DNA from: DATHXC01 sp035459965
GTDB lineage: Bacteria > Pseudomonadota > Gammaproteobacteria > Burkholderiales > Methylophilaceae
NCBI GenBank assembly: GCA_035459965.1
Contig: DATHXC010000004.1
Location: 62,001 to 126,000, forward strand
Direction: 5' to 3'
Length of the DNA: 64,000 bases
Positions 1 through 8,853 of this stretch are shown piece after piece. The notes under the pieces are model-generated. The model was not told the origin of the DNA. It saw nothing but the letters and a program-made list of their open reading frames with translations, and did not search any database. Every line of letters starts with the position of its first letter. The stretch's first letter is position 1. The position numbers and the translations under genes are program-made.

Positions 1-231
1 ATAAGCACAGGTGCTAATCTGTCGCTCACCGCCAAGCAAGTGCAGACCGTGTTGGGTGAATGCGTGCTGGATGAAATGTCAGCCAGGTTTGATGTCAGTA
101 GCGCAGACCTTAGCAAGAAACTCGCGGAACATCTGCCCAAGATTGTGGATCAACTCTCGCCAGAAGGTGTGTTGCCAACAAGCAATTCTGAGTTGCTGAT
201 GAAAGCAGTCAGCATTTTCAAGAACTATTAA
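1..231 (+). CDS. YidB-like protein, C-terminal part (5' end outside window)
   Basis: The reading frame is open from base 1 to the stop at 231, giving the last 76 codons. The visible sequence (TGANLSLTAKQVQTVLG, then a helix-rich stretch ending in LPKIVDQLSPEGVLP) resembles the C-terminus of YidB/DUF937 proteins, which are small helical cytoplasmic proteins of unknown function. A GC-rich hairpin with a T-run follows directly, so this is probably the last gene of its transcript. The start codon lies upstream of the window, so total length cannot be judged. The family call is by pattern memory only. Confidence 0.7.
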   Translation: MSTGANLSLTAKQVQTVLGECVLDEMSARFDVSSADLSKKLAEHLPKIVDQLSPEGVLPTSNSELLMKAVSIFKNY

Positions 232-243
232 AACTCAAAATCC

Positions 244-263
244 GGGGCATCAGCCCCTTTTTT
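244..263 (+). terminator. Rho-independent terminator after the YidB-like gene
   Basis: GGGGC, loop ATCA, GCCCC, then six T residues, 12 bases after the stop codon. It separates the upstream gene from uppP. Confidence 0.8.
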
Positions 264-331
264 ATGCATATTCACTTTTGTGAGTATTAAAACTGATGAA
301 ACTCAAGACTAATGGAAAGTGAAGCCTGCGC

Positions 332-1138
332 ATGGATTTAATACTCTTACTTAAAGCATTCATTCTAGGTATTGTCGAAGGTGCAACAGAGTTTCTCCCC
401 GTCAGCAGTACCGGCCACTTGATTATTGTGGGCGACCTGCTTAATTTTAATGATGATCGCGGCAAGGTATTCGAAATCGTCATTCAGCTGGGCGCGGTGC
501 TTGCTGTGGTTTGGGAATATCGAGCCAAGTTCAGCCATGTGCTGGTGAGTTTGCCCAAAGAACAAGCTTCGCAACGGCTGGTGATTAACCTGCTGATTGC
601 CTTTATGCCTGCAGCCATATTCGGCCTGGCTTTTCACCACCTCATCAAAGAGTATCTGTTTTCCCCCATCACCGTTGCCATTGCCTTGATAGTGGGTGGA
701 TTCGCCATTTTGCTGATTGAAAAAAATCTGCCGGTTGCCGATACCCAGACCGTAGACGAAATGGACTGGAAGCACGCACTCAAAGTTGGTTTTGCCCAGT
801 GCCTTGCGCTTTTTCCAGGCGTTTCCCGTTCCGGAGCGACCATTATGGGCGGGCTGTTATTTGGCCTGAGCCGTAAAACTGCCACTGAGTTTTCTTTTTT
901 TCTGGCAGTACCGATGATGGTTGCCGCGACCGTATTCGATCTTGCCAAGAGCGGTAGCCTGCTTTCCAAAGACGATATCGGCATATTTATCGTAGGCTTC
1001 GTGACTGCTTTTGTCAGCGCATTGATTGCGGTGCGGGTGCTGATTCGCTACGTTTCGCATAACGATTTCCGTGCCTTTGCCTACTATCGCATCATATTCG
1101 GCATTCTGGTGCTGGCTTATTTCTGGCCGTCTGCATGA
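332..1138 (+). CDS. uppP: Undecaprenyl-diphosphatase UppP/BacA
   Basis: 268-residue polytopic membrane protein of the BacA/UppP family, which dephosphorylates undecaprenyl diphosphate to recycle the lipid carrier used for peptidoglycan and O-antigen. The two family signatures are present: EGATEFLPVSSTGHL at residues 17-30 and PGVSRSGAT at 162-170, which together form the active site in the membrane. The length matches the family. The stop overlaps the ATG of the ExoD-type gene (ATGA), so the two are translationally coupled. Overexpression of this family gives bacitracin resistance, but here it is simply the housekeeping copy. The identification is secure. Confidence 0.95.
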   Translation: MDLILLLKAFILGIVEGATEFLPVSSTGHLIIVGDLLNFNDDRGKVFEIVIQLGAVLAVVWEYRAKFSHVLVSLPKEQASQRLVINLLIAFMPAAIFGLAFHHLIKEYLFSPITVAIALIVGGFAILLIEKNLPVADTQTVDEMDWKHALKVGFAQCLALFPGVSRSGATIMGGLLFGLSRKTATEFSFFLAVPMMVAATVFDLAKSGSLLSKDDIGIFIVGFVTAFVSALIAVRVLIRYVSHNDFRAFAYYRIIFGILVLAYFWPSA

Positions 1139-1767
1139 GCAGTTATGAGGCTATCGTCGCCACCCTGACCGGTTTCGCGGAGCAAGCCAAGATCAAGCCG
1201 CTGACGCTGGGTGAGGCCATGGATAGCCTGGATCATGCAGCTTACGCCATTATTGCGCTGATTCTGGTACTGCCGTTTTTACAGCCTATTCCGCTAGGCC
1301 CCCTGACAGTACTGGGTGGCATCACATTTGCCACGCTGGGCTGGCAGTTGTGGCGTGGACATGACGCTCCAGTACTGCCAAACAAAATCCGCGCGGTGGT
1401 CATGAGCGAGAAGACCTGGCGGGTGCTGACCACCGTGTTCATTAAAGTCGTCAAGTTCTGCAAAAAATTTACCAAACCGCGCTATCTGGGCATGGTTACT
1501 GGGCAAAGCGGTGAGAAGATCGGTGGCTTTATATTGATCTCGGCTGGCCTGCTGATGGCGATACCGTTTGGTGTGCTGCCCTTGAACAATATATTGCCGG
1601 GTCTGGCGATTCTGTTTTACTGTTTTGGCCAGCTAGAGCAGGATGGCCTGATGATATTTATTGCCTTTTTCTGGCTGATATTCACCACAGTTTATTTTGG
1701 CCTGTTCTTTTATGGCATCTATTATCTGGGTGCTGGTGCCATGAGTCATTTTGGATTTGGCGCTTAA
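1135..1767 (+). CDS. exoD: ExoD family membrane protein
   Basis: 210 residues with an N-terminal cytoplasmic helix followed by four or five hydrophobic segments. The stretch LPFLQPIPLGPLTVLGG near residue 45 and a second one near 140 (AIPFGVLPLNNILPGL) match the ExoD family. ExoD was described in rhizobia as affecting exopolysaccharide production and alkali tolerance; its biochemical role is unknown. The start codon overlaps the uppP stop by 4 bases, so the two are cotranscribed. A link to envelope lipid-carrier use is plausible from the pairing but is inference. Confidence 0.8.
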   Translation: MSSYEAIVATLTGFAEQAKIKPLTLGEAMDSLDHAAYAIIALILVLPFLQPIPLGPLTVLGGITFATLGWQLWRGHDAPVLPNKIRAVVMSEKTWRVLTTVFIKVVKFCKKFTKPRYLGMVTGQSGEKIGGFILISAGLLMAIPFGVLPLNNILPGLAILFYCFGQLEQDGLMIFIAFFWLIFTTVYFGLFFYGIYYLGAGAMSHFGFGA

Positions 1768-1889
1768 GTATTCATTCCTTTTCCCTGCAAAAGGGAGAGA
1801 CCAAAAGGTGAACTGAACTTAGAAAGTGCAACTCCAATTGTTTTAATATGCACTGATAAAAATCACTTCTCAATCGTGGCGAGAACAAT

Positions 1890-4586
1890 ATGAAAAAACT
1901 AATCAAATACTCCCTGTTTGGCCTTGGTGGCTTACTGTTATTAGTACTGATCGTAGTGGCTGTAGTCGCAGCAACTTTTAACCCCAACGATTACAAACCG
2001 CTGGTGGTAAAGCTGGTGCAGGAGAAAAAACAGCGCACCCTGCATATCGATGGTGACATCAAGCTGGCATTCTGGCCCAAAATCGGTGCCGACCTGGGTA
2101 AAGTCTCCCTTTCTGAACACAATAGCGACAAGCAATTTGCCGCAATCAACAGCGCCAAGGTTTCGCTTGCGCTGCTGCCATTGCTGAAAAAACAGTTAGT
2201 GGTCGATACCATTTATGTCGATGGCGTGACCGCCAATATCGTGCGTTACAAAGATGGAACGACCAACCTGGATGACCTGATGAGCAAGGATGAAGAAGAG
2301 TCCGAGCAGATCAAGTTTGATGTGGATGGCGTCAATGTGACGAACTCTGCAGTCAATTTCACGGATGAAATGGCAGGCGCCAGTTATGGCCTGAGCAAAT
2401 TCAACCTCAAGACTGGCCATGTGGCATTGAAGGAGCCATTCGACCTGGAGACTGATTTTGTCGTGGTTGCCAGCCAGCCCAAGGTCAATGCAGCTGCCAA
2501 GATCAAGGGTAATTTTATGGCGGATCCAGAAGACAAGCATTTTGCTGTCAAAGGCCTGGATGCTCTGATTACAGGCGATCTGGTTACCCTGAGCAAAGCC
2601 GAGATCAAGCTCTCCGGAGATGTAGATGCCAAGCCGGAGAACATGGAGTTGCTGGTGGATAGCCTCAAGCTTGCAGTGGCGGGTAACCTCAGTGGTGCCA
2701 AGATCAATGCCGAGCTGGCAGCGCCTAAGCTGGTAGTGCAAAAGGATGAAGTAAGCGGCAAGGAAGCCAAGCTCACTTTCAGCCAGGAAAAAGGCAGCGA
2801 TGTGATCAAAGCCGAACTGGTGTTGGCGGATATTAAGGGTTCACCCAAAGCCGTGCAAAGCAGCGGCATCAGTGGTGAATTTTCTGCTAAACAGGGCGAG
2901 CATAATATCCAGGGCAAGTTTTCCTCCCCATTCAGCGGCAATATCGACCAGCTGATATTCGACCTGCCCAAACTGGCGGGCAGCCTGGATGTGAAAGACC
3001 CAGCTTTGCCCAATGGTGCCATGAAGGGCGATTTCGCGCTCAAGCTGTATGCGGACGTCAAGAAAGAGCAAGTCAACAGTGACTTCAATCTTGCTATCGA
3101 CACTACCAAGCTCAAGGGTGACGTAGCGGTAGCGAGTTTCAGCAAGCCCAATATCAAGTTCAACCTGAATGCTGATCAACTGGACCTCAACAAACTGCTG
3201 GGCGCACCTAAAGCCAATACTGAGACCAAAGTCACAAGCGGGTCAGCGGCTGGTGCGGATAAACCTGCTGACCTTTCAGCGCTCAAGGATTTGCTGTTAC
3301 AAGGGTCGGTCAATATCGGCAGTATTATCTACGACAAATATCGACTGACTGGCTTGAGTCTGGTAGTCAAAGCCGATGGCGAGCAGCTCAATATCAAGCC
3401 GTTTGCAGTCAAGCTGGATGATACGCAGATCAAGGGTGGCTTCGGTATCAGCCGTTTTGCCAAGCCCATCTATCATTTTGACTTGGATATCGACAAGCTG
3501 GATGCAGATCGCTATATCACCAAGACAGAAGCTAAACCCGCCAGCCAGCCAGCAACCAAGGCTGACCCCAATGCACCCATTGATTTAAGTGCACTAAAGA
3601 AAATCAATGCCGAGGGTGAGTTACGTATAGGCTGGCTCAAACTTGCCAACGTTAAATCCACCAACGTGCGCATCAAGCTGCAGGCGGATGATGGCGTGGC
3701 CCAGCTTGCGCCTTTTTCTGCCAATCTCTACGACGGCGCCATGAACGGCTCACTCAGGGTGGATGCACGCAGCACTCCCAGCATCGCCTTCAAGCAGAGC
3801 ATGACCAATATCGCGATTGGCCCACTGCTGGTAGATGCCATCAACAACGATATGCTCAGCGGTAAAGGCACACTGAATGTGGATGTCACAACACAGGGAG
3901 CGACGGTGGGTGCGCTAAAAAAGGCACTGGGTGGTACCGCAGCCGTGAACTTGGCTGATGGTGCCGTCAAGGGCATTGATATTGCAGGTACGCTCAGGGG
4001 TGCAAAGGACAAGCTGAATGTGCTGAAGTCGCAAACCAAGGTAGAGGGCGACAAAAGCAAGAAAACTGATTTCAGCGAGATGATCGCCAGTTTCAATATC
4101 AAGAATGGCGTAGCCCATAATGAAGACCTCAGCATGAAAGCTCCGCTGTTTCGTATCACCGGCAATGGCGATATCGATATCGCCAGCGAAACGCTTAATT
4201 ACACCGCTAAACCCACTGTAGTGGCTTCACTCAAGGGCCAGGGCGGCGCAGGGCTGGATGACCTGAATGGCCTGACAATCCCGGTCAAATTGACTGGCAC
4301 ATTCGCCAAGCCAGAATATGCAATCGATTTTGCAGGCCTCGCAACAGCATTAGCGCAAAAGAAGCTGCTTGATGGCGTAGGTGGCACTAAGGGTGAAGCA
4401 GTCAAAAACCTGATAGGCGGCAACAAGGAAGATGCACTTAAATCCTTGCTGGGTGGAAAAAAGAAAGAAGCAGCACCTGCTGATTCTGGCGCTACTGCCA
4501 CGCCGACAACTCCTGTACCAGAGCAAAAACCAGAATCCAAAGAAGACAAGGTCAAGAAAAAGCTCAACAAACTGCTGGGCCTGTAG
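1890..4586 (+). CDS. AsmA family protein (inner-membrane anchored, periplasmic)
   Basis: 898 residues. One N-terminal transmembrane segment (about residues 6-30) is followed by a long beta-rich periplasmic region with alternating hydrophobic and polar residues and many short K/D-rich turns. It has the AsmA opening FNPNDYKPLVVKLVQEK and the C-terminal AsmA_2 region. The last 60 residues are Lys/Pro/Ala-rich and end in KLNKLLGL. AsmA-like proteins are thought to bridge the membranes and move phospholipid to the outer membrane; AsmA itself affects outer-membrane protein assembly and LPS level. The gene stands alone, 122 bp after exoD. A 259-codon antisense frame inside it is a codon-bias shadow. 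Confidence 0.88.
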   Translation: MKKLIKYSLFGLGGLLLLVLIVVAVVAATFNPNDYKPLVVKLVQEKKQRTLHIDGDIKLAFWPKIGADLGKVSLSEHNSDKQFAAINSAKVSLALLPLLKKQLVVDTIYVDGVTANIVRYKDGTTNLDDLMSKDEEESEQIKFDVDGVNVTNSAVNFTDEMAGASYGLSKFNLKTGHVALKEPFDLETDFVVVASQPKVNAAAKIKGNFMADPEDKHFAVKGLDALITGDLVTLSKAEIKLSGDVDAKPENMELLVDSLKLAVAGNLSGAKINAELAAPKLVVQKDEVSGKEAKLTFSQEKGSDVIKAELVLADIKGSPKAVQSSGISGEFSAKQGEHNIQGKFSSPFSGNIDQLIFDLPKLAGSLDVKDPALPNGAMKGDFALKLYADVKKEQVNSDFNLAIDTTKLKGDVAVASFSKPNIKFNLNADQLDLNKLLGAPKANTETKVTSGSAAGADKPADLSALKDLLLQGSVNIGSIIYDKYRLTGLSLVVKADGEQLNIKPFAVKLDDTQIKGGFGISRFAKPIYHFDLDIDKLDADRYITKTEAKPASQPATKADPNAPIDLSALKKINAEGELRIGWLKLANVKSTNVRIKLQADDGVAQLAPFSANLYDGAMNGSLRVDARSTPSIAFKQSMTNIAIGPLLVDAINNDMLSGKGTLNVDVTTQGATVGALKKALGGTAAVNLADGAVKGIDIAGTLRGAKDKLNVLKSQTKVEGDKSKKTDFSEMIASFNIKNGVAHNEDLSMKAPLFRITGNGDIDIASETLNYTAKPTVVASLKGQGGAGLDDLNGLTIPVKLTGTFAKPEYAIDFAGLATALAQKKLLDGVGGTKGEAVKNLIGGNKEDALKSLLGGKKKEAAPADSGATATPTTPVPEQKPESKEDKVKKKLNKLLGL

Positions 4587-4597
4587 TTCCTCACTGA

Positions 4598-5155
4598 ATG
4601 CACAATCTGCAAGCCTTACCGCAAGACCTGCCTGTGCCCGAGGATGATGGTGCCTGCAATCACCTGCCAGGTGCAACATTGCCTGCAGATGCACTGGCTT
4701 CAACGCAAGGTGGTACTGTTGATCTTGCTGCTATTAAAGGCTGGCTGGTGGTTTATTGCTATCCCATGACAGGCCGGCCCGATGTGGCACTACCGGATGG
4801 CTGGGATGCTATTCCCGGCGCTCGTGGTTGTACGCCACAGAGCTGCTCATTTCGCGATCAGTATCAGGAATTAAGCGCGCTCAACACTCAAGTTTTTGGC
4901 CTGAGCACCCAGGCTACAGAGTATCAGCAGGAAGCCGCTAACCGCCTGCATCTGCCTTTTCCCTTATTAAGTGATGTCGATTTTGCGTTTACCAATGCCC
5001 TGGTTTTACCAACGTTTACAACGGGAAATATGCGGCTCAACAAACGCGTGACCTTGATTGCCTATGATGGCGTCATCCAGCATTATTTTTACCCGGTGTT
5101 TCCTCCGGATAAAAATGCAGATGAAGTATTGGCTTGGTTAAAGCGGTATGTCTAG
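4598..5155 (+). CDS. Peroxiredoxin, BCP-like (AhpC/TSA fold)
   Basis: 185 residues with a redoxin fold. The motif RGCTPQSCSFRDQY contains Cys78 in the position of the peroxidatic cysteine and Cys83 five residues later, the atypical 2-Cys spacing of bacterioferritin-comigratory-type peroxiredoxins. The predicted role is thiol-dependent reduction of peroxides in the cytoplasm. Between the YCYPMTGRPD stretch and the active site there are about ten extra residues compared with typical BCP (YP-x3-TPGCT), so this is a subfamily variant. It follows the AsmA gene by 11 bp and overlaps mutY by 8 bp; pairing peroxide defence with oxidised-base repair makes sense. Confidence 0.82.
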   Translation: MHNLQALPQDLPVPEDDGACNHLPGATLPADALASTQGGTVDLAAIKGWLVVYCYPMTGRPDVALPDGWDAIPGARGCTPQSCSFRDQYQELSALNTQVFGLSTQATEYQQEAANRLHLPFPLLSDVDFAFTNALVLPTFTTGNMRLNKRVTLIAYDGVIQHYFYPVFPPDKNADEVLAWLKRYV

Positions 5156-6218
5156 TATGGTCATGCCTGACTTTTCAGCACGCCTCATCGACTGGCAAAA
5201 AGTGCATGGCCGTCACGACCTGCCGTGGCAGAACACACGTGATCCGTATGCAATCTGGGTGTCGGAAATCATGTTGCAGCAGACGCAGGTCACTGCCGTT
5301 ATTGGCTACTATGCCCGTTTCATGCAGCGCTTTCCTTATATTGCCAGCCTTGCTAACGCCAGCCAAGAGGAAGTGCTGCAATACTGGAGTGGTCTGGGCT
5401 ATTACTCGCGCGCACGTAACCTGCATAATGCCGCGCAAACCATTGTGGATGAACATGGCGGCGAATTCCCGCAGGACTTTGAAGCGATCCAGCAGCTATC
5501 GGGCATAGGCCGCTCCACGGCCGCAGCGATTGCCTCGTTCGCTTTTAACCAAGTGCAAACCATACTGGATGGCAATGTAAAACGCGTGCTGGCACGGCAT
5601 TTTGTCGTAGAAGGCTGGCCCGGCTTGCCGAAAGTGGAAAAACAGCTATGGGCACTGGCAGAAGAGTTACTACCAGCGCAAGACATGGTGGCTTATACCC
5701 AGGGCCTCATGGATTTGGGGGCAACGCTATGCACCAGGTCCAATCCCAAATGTGCGTTTTGCCCGCTTAATGCCACATGTGGCGCCTATGCACAAAACCG
5801 AGTGAAAGAACTGCCAAATTCCAAACCGCGCAAAGTGAGCCCGCAAAAACATACCACCATGCTGTTACTGCTAAGCGGTAATGAAGTGATGCTGGAGAAG
5901 CGCCCGCCTAGCGGTATCTGGGGCGGTTTGTGGAGCCTGCCCGAAATCGGCATGCATGAGATAGCTGTAGAAGTCGCTACCAGCCGCTTTGGTTTGCAAA
6001 CTGAAGCTGATGAGCCCTTGCCCTTGGTGAATCATGCGTTTACCCACTTCAAGCTGGAAATCACGCCCCAACCCTTGCAAGTGATAAAACGCCCCTTGCA
6101 GGCACATGCGCCCAATGTGATCTGGTTGCCGATAGGGGATGCAATAGGCGCGGCATTGCCGACGCCAGTGAGAAATATTTTGTTGGGGTTAAATAAAGAA
6201 AATATGGTCAGTATTTAA
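5148..6218 (+). CDS. mutY: A/G-specific adenine glycosylase MutY
   Basis: 356 residues. It removes adenine mispaired with 8-oxoguanine, the first step of base-excision repair. Seen directly: SEIMLQQTQV with catalytic Glu40, helix-hairpin-helix LSGIGRSTAAAI (118-129), catalytic Asp141 in ILDGNVKR, and the 4Fe-4S ligands Cys195, Cys202, Cys205 and Cys211 in the C-X6-C-X2-C-X5-C pattern. The C-terminal part (about 230-350) is the NUDIX-like domain that recognises 8-oxoG. Three in-frame ATGs lie at 5148, 5160 and 5166. The first overlaps the peroxiredoxin stop and is used here, but the exact start is open. Confidence 0.95.
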   Translation: MSSMVMPDFSARLIDWQKVHGRHDLPWQNTRDPYAIWVSEIMLQQTQVTAVIGYYARFMQRFPYIASLANASQEEVLQYWSGLGYYSRARNLHNAAQTIVDEHGGEFPQDFEAIQQLSGIGRSTAAAIASFAFNQVQTILDGNVKRVLARHFVVEGWPGLPKVEKQLWALAEELLPAQDMVAYTQGLMDLGATLCTRSNPKCAFCPLNATCGAYAQNRVKELPNSKPRKVSPQKHTTMLLLLSGNEVMLEKRPPSGIWGGLWSLPEIGMHEIAVEVATSRFGLQTEADEPLPLVNHAFTHFKLEITPQPLQVIKRPLQAHAPNVIWLPIGDAIGAALPTPVRNILLGLNKENMVSI

Positions 6219-6344
6219 GCGCGCGTTAATTTACGCGGAAGCAGGCATAAATCATGCTCCGTCAAAACTAGGCTGAGAATATTCAGTCTCAGGCATAGCT
6301 TTTCAAAATTAGTAAACCGTAGTTCTATTGTTCAGGAATTGTAA

Positions 6345-7265
6345 ATGTCTTCATCATTGCCAAAGCGTAAAGCGCTATTGGGTATTTTCTTTTTGCTGGT
6401 TATATCAGGCATGCTTGTTTATTTTTTCAAATTTGAGGCGGTTTTATGGCACGTATTTCAGCCTCATGAAGTCTCTAGCCAAAATAAAACTGCACCTTTT
6501 GCCTTGCATCATTATAAAGTTGAGCTTGAAGGAGTCCGCATTCTTGATGTGGGAGAGGATATTTCTGGCCTTACCTATAACGAAGCGACGAATACCCTAT
6601 TCACCGTATCCAATAGTGAGCCATGGCTGATTGAGTTGAGTCTGGACGGGCGGGTTTTACGCAAGGTTTGGATTGATGGTGTTAAAGATATGGAGGGTAT
6701 TAGTCATGTTAAAGATAATCTTTACATTGTCGTCAATGAGCGCGACCAGAAACTGATACTGGTAAATCTTGAGGATGGGGTCGATCGTTTTGATGCGCGG
6801 CATGCACCACAGCTGACTTTGAGTATTGATGCTGCAGGCAATAAAGGCTTTGAGGGCGCATCATGGGATAGTCGAAATAACAGATTGTTGATCGTAAAAG
6901 AGCGTAACCCTAAACGTGTGCTTGCTATACATGGGTTGATTAACAGCCCGACTGGCAATGCGATGAATCTTCATGTGGAAAATCTTAATCATATACAACC
7001 CGCAATGAAGCAGATGCGCGATCTGTCCTCTATTAGCTATCATGATGCCAGCGGGCACATGTTTTTACTCAGTGATGAGTCACGTATGATCACCGAGCTT
7101 GATAGCAGTGGAAAGCTGGTTGGTACTCTGGCTTTATGGCGCGGCTTTCATGGGCTGAAGCGAAATGTGCCGCAGGCTGAGGGTATTGCGATTGGGCCTG
7201 ATAAGCGAATCTACATTGTCAGTGAGCCGAATCTGTTTTATGTGTTTAAGCCAGATTTGATTTAG
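6345..7265 (+). CDS. SdiA-regulated-domain (YjiK-like) protein, membrane anchored
   Basis: 306 residues. One N-terminal transmembrane helix (about 10-27) is followed by a beta-propeller-like region with the family motifs ISGLTYNEATNTLFTVSN, VKDMEGI, NKGFEGASWD and QAEGIAIGPDKRIYIVSEPN. This matches the SdiA-regulated domain family (E. coli YjiK), a presumed periplasmic six-bladed propeller of unknown substrate. An AGGAA sequence 6 bases before the ATG supports the start. It is monocistronic: 126 bp separate it from mutY and a strong bidirectional terminator follows. No function beyond the fold is claimed. Confidence 0.8.
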   Translation: MSSSLPKRKALLGIFFLLVISGMLVYFFKFEAVLWHVFQPHEVSSQNKTAPFALHHYKVELEGVRILDVGEDISGLTYNEATNTLFTVSNSEPWLIELSLDGRVLRKVWIDGVKDMEGISHVKDNLYIVVNERDQKLILVNLEDGVDRFDARHAPQLTLSIDAAGNKGFEGASWDSRNNRLLIVKERNPKRVLAIHGLINSPTGNAMNLHVENLNHIQPAMKQMRDLSSISYHDASGHMFLLSDESRMITELDSSGKLVGTLALWRGFHGLKRNVPQAEGIAIGPDKRIYIVSEPNLFYVFKPDLI

Positions 7266-7286
7266 GGTTTAAGCTCGTAAGCTATC

Positions 7287-7322
7287 AAAGCAAAAGGGCA
7301 GTAAAAACTGCCCTTTTGCTTT
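7287..7322. terminator. Bidirectional terminator, SdiA-regulated-type gene / fae-like gene
   Basis: A 16-bp perfect stem (AAAGCAAAAGGGCAGT and its complement) with loop AAAA, A-rich on one flank and T-rich on the other. It serves both converging genes. Confidence 0.9.
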
Positions 7323-7362
7323 ACGAAATTACAACGACATTCAGACCAATTTATAGCTGAAT

Positions 7363-7905
7363 TTAGATCTCGCCCCAGCTTTCGTCCCACATACAATGCT
7401 TGATCTTGTGACGATTTGCGATAAGTTCATCAATGCTAGGCTCGTCGTTCAATGCACGTTTAAGCGCCAGCTTGATCGCTTCGTAGTTGTTCTTGTACAT
7501 ATCTGCCTTGTCCAGATTGGCTTCTTTGGCACAGCCCGGATCAATCCATAATAAAGCGACGATACATAGATCATTTACTTGATCTTTAGGGATGATGCCT
7601 TCAATCACCGCATCCAGAATGCCATCCGCGACTGCAGCCTGAACCACGCCACCGAACAGTTCGATATTGAGTGAGTCCTTAAGTGTCACTTTTGGCACCA
7701 TCATGGTGGCTGGGCGTACCAGCTGGTTGATGTCACGCACGGCGAACATGGCGGTGTGACCTTTGGTTTGTGCCATCATGTTGGCAAATGCAGCGCCAAC
7801 CGGGCCATCTACAGATCCAATAAGAATTTCCGGCATGGCGGCAGTAACATCTTTGCCTTCGGAGTAAACGGTGGCTTCGCCAGCTTTAAAAACGATTTTT
7901 GACAT
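7363..7905 (-). CDS. Formaldehyde-activating enzyme (Fae) family paralogue
   Basis: 180 residues. Fae condenses formaldehyde with tetrahydromethanopterin in methylotrophs. The family is recognised by EILIGSVDGPVGAAFANMM (27-45), the VPKVTLKD strand, DAVIEGIIPKDQVNDL, and NNYEAIKLALKRALNDEPSIDEL near the C-terminus. From memory, canonical Fae has a His in the segment AHIDLIIG that is proposed as the catalytic acid; here the aligned segment reads AMPEILIG, so that His appears replaced by Met. The typical HPFA C-terminus is also absent. It therefore looks like one of the divergent Fae homologues that methylotrophs carry besides the main enzyme, and its activity is uncertain. It is a single gene with its own terminator. 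Confidence 0.85.
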   Translation of the reverse strand: MSKIVFKAGEATVYSEGKDVTAAMPEILIGSVDGPVGAAFANMMAQTKGHTAMFAVRDINQLVRPATMMVPKVTLKDSLNIELFGGVVQAAVADGILDAVIEGIIPKDQVNDLCIVALLWIDPGCAKEANLDKADMYKNNYEAIKLALKRALNDEPSIDELIANRHKIKHCMWDESWGEI

Positions 7906-7981
7906 AGTGTTTCCTTAGATTAGGATTGAGAGATTTGGATTAGCAGCAAATGAATAGTGAATGCGGTGATGCAGTTTCAAG

Positions 7982-8009
7982 GTGTAATTTGAATAGTGTA
8001 ATTTTAATA
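7982..8009. repeat. Two tandem 14-bp repeats upstream of the fae-like gene
   Basis: GTGTAATTTGAATA followed directly by GTGTAATTTTAATA (13 of 14 identical), 77 bp upstream of the fae-like start codon. Spacing and AT-richness would suit a regulator-binding direct repeat or an UP-element-like region; no regulator is known. Confidence 0.5.
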
Positions 8010-8075
8010 GATTGCGCCTGTTACTAGCAAACTAATTGGCCTTAATTGCTGATAGACATGCGTTATGAGCTAGCC

Positions 8076-8507
8076 TCAGAGATTATCCAGGTAAATGCAC
8101 ATATCGCGATGTGGTATTCCGGCATCCATGTATTCAGCAGTGCCTGTGAGCACAAAGCCAGCCTTGAGGTAAAAGCCAATGGCCTGGGTTTGTGCGGAGA
8201 CTGAAATTTGTGGCCAGTTAGCCTGCACTGCATATTCAAGCCCTGCCTGGATCAAGGCCATGCCTACACCCTGGCCGCGATAATCGTGGAGCACAGCCAT
8301 GCGGCCTAGCCTGTAATCAGGCAGTAGTCGCGCACAACCTATGGCCTGCGCACCTAGATCCCATGCAAGCAGGTGTACTGCAGATTCATCGAGGCCATCC
8401 CATTCCAGCGCCTCTGGCACTTGCTGTTCGTGGATAAACACATCGCGACGCAGTTGCGATAAATCGGTACTATTTTTTTGCCAGCTGGTTTCTACAATAC
8501 TGAACAT
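8076..8507 (-). CDS. GNAT family N-acetyltransferase
   Basis: 143 residues with the GNAT core: beta strands with GCARLLPDYRLGRMAVLHDYRG and the acetyl-CoA pyrophosphate loop RGQGVG (about residues 77-82), then SVSAQTQAIGFYLKAGF, the typical motif B. The substrate cannot be told. It has 3 bp between it and the preceding lipoprotein gene, so the two form an operon. The N-terminal stretch (RRDVFIHEQQVPEALEWDG) is typical of the ElaA-like or YitI-like cytoplasmic acetyltransferases. Confidence 0.85.
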   Translation of the reverse strand: MFSIVETSWQKNSTDLSQLRRDVFIHEQQVPEALEWDGLDESAVHLLAWDLGAQAIGCARLLPDYRLGRMAVLHDYRGQGVGMALIQAGLEYAVQANWPQISVSAQTQAIGFYLKAGFVLTGTAEYMDAGIPHRDMCIYLDNL

Positions 8508-8510
8508 GGA

Positions 8511-8696
8511 TTATTCGCTTTGCTGTTCCAATTGCTTTTTCTGTTCATCTGTCTGCTGATTTACGGTAGCCTCGACCGCTTTTGCTTTATCCAATGCTTC
8601 ACGCTGGCTTTCTGCGATTTTTGGGGTTTTATCCGGTGGTGAACATGCAGTTAATGTAATAGCTGTAAATAGACAAATGGTGAAAATGGGTTTCAT
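8511..8696 (-). CDS. Small predicted lipoprotein (61 aa)
   Basis: 61 residues: a short signal peptide with lipobox LTAC (Cys18), then a highly charged helical tail rich in Lys, Glu and Gln. A sequence AGGAGG lies 4-9 bases before the ATG, a strong ribosome-binding site. It is the first gene of a two-gene unit with the acetyltransferase. No family is recognised; the tail suggests a small periplasmic helix anchored in a membrane. Confidence 0.7.
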   Translation of the reverse strand: MKPIFTICLFTAITLTACSPPDKTPKIAESQREALDKAKAVEATVNQQTDEQKKQLEQQSE

Positions 8697-8853
8697 AAAT
8701 TCCTCCTACAGTGAGCAACTATTGCGGCGGCTGGCGCTTACAGGCATGATGCGTCTTTATCTTTTTTCGTACACATTGCTTTTGCGGGTCTATCGCATAT
8801 TGCATGTGTATCAACAGTGCATTGTTATTGCGTTTTAAACAGAAGGCAAATTT

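Noticed and set aside
2384..3163. 259-codon minus-strand ORF inside the AsmA gene
   Set aside because: Antisense shadow of a well-supported gene; Ser/Leu-rich low-complexity translation and no recognisable domain.
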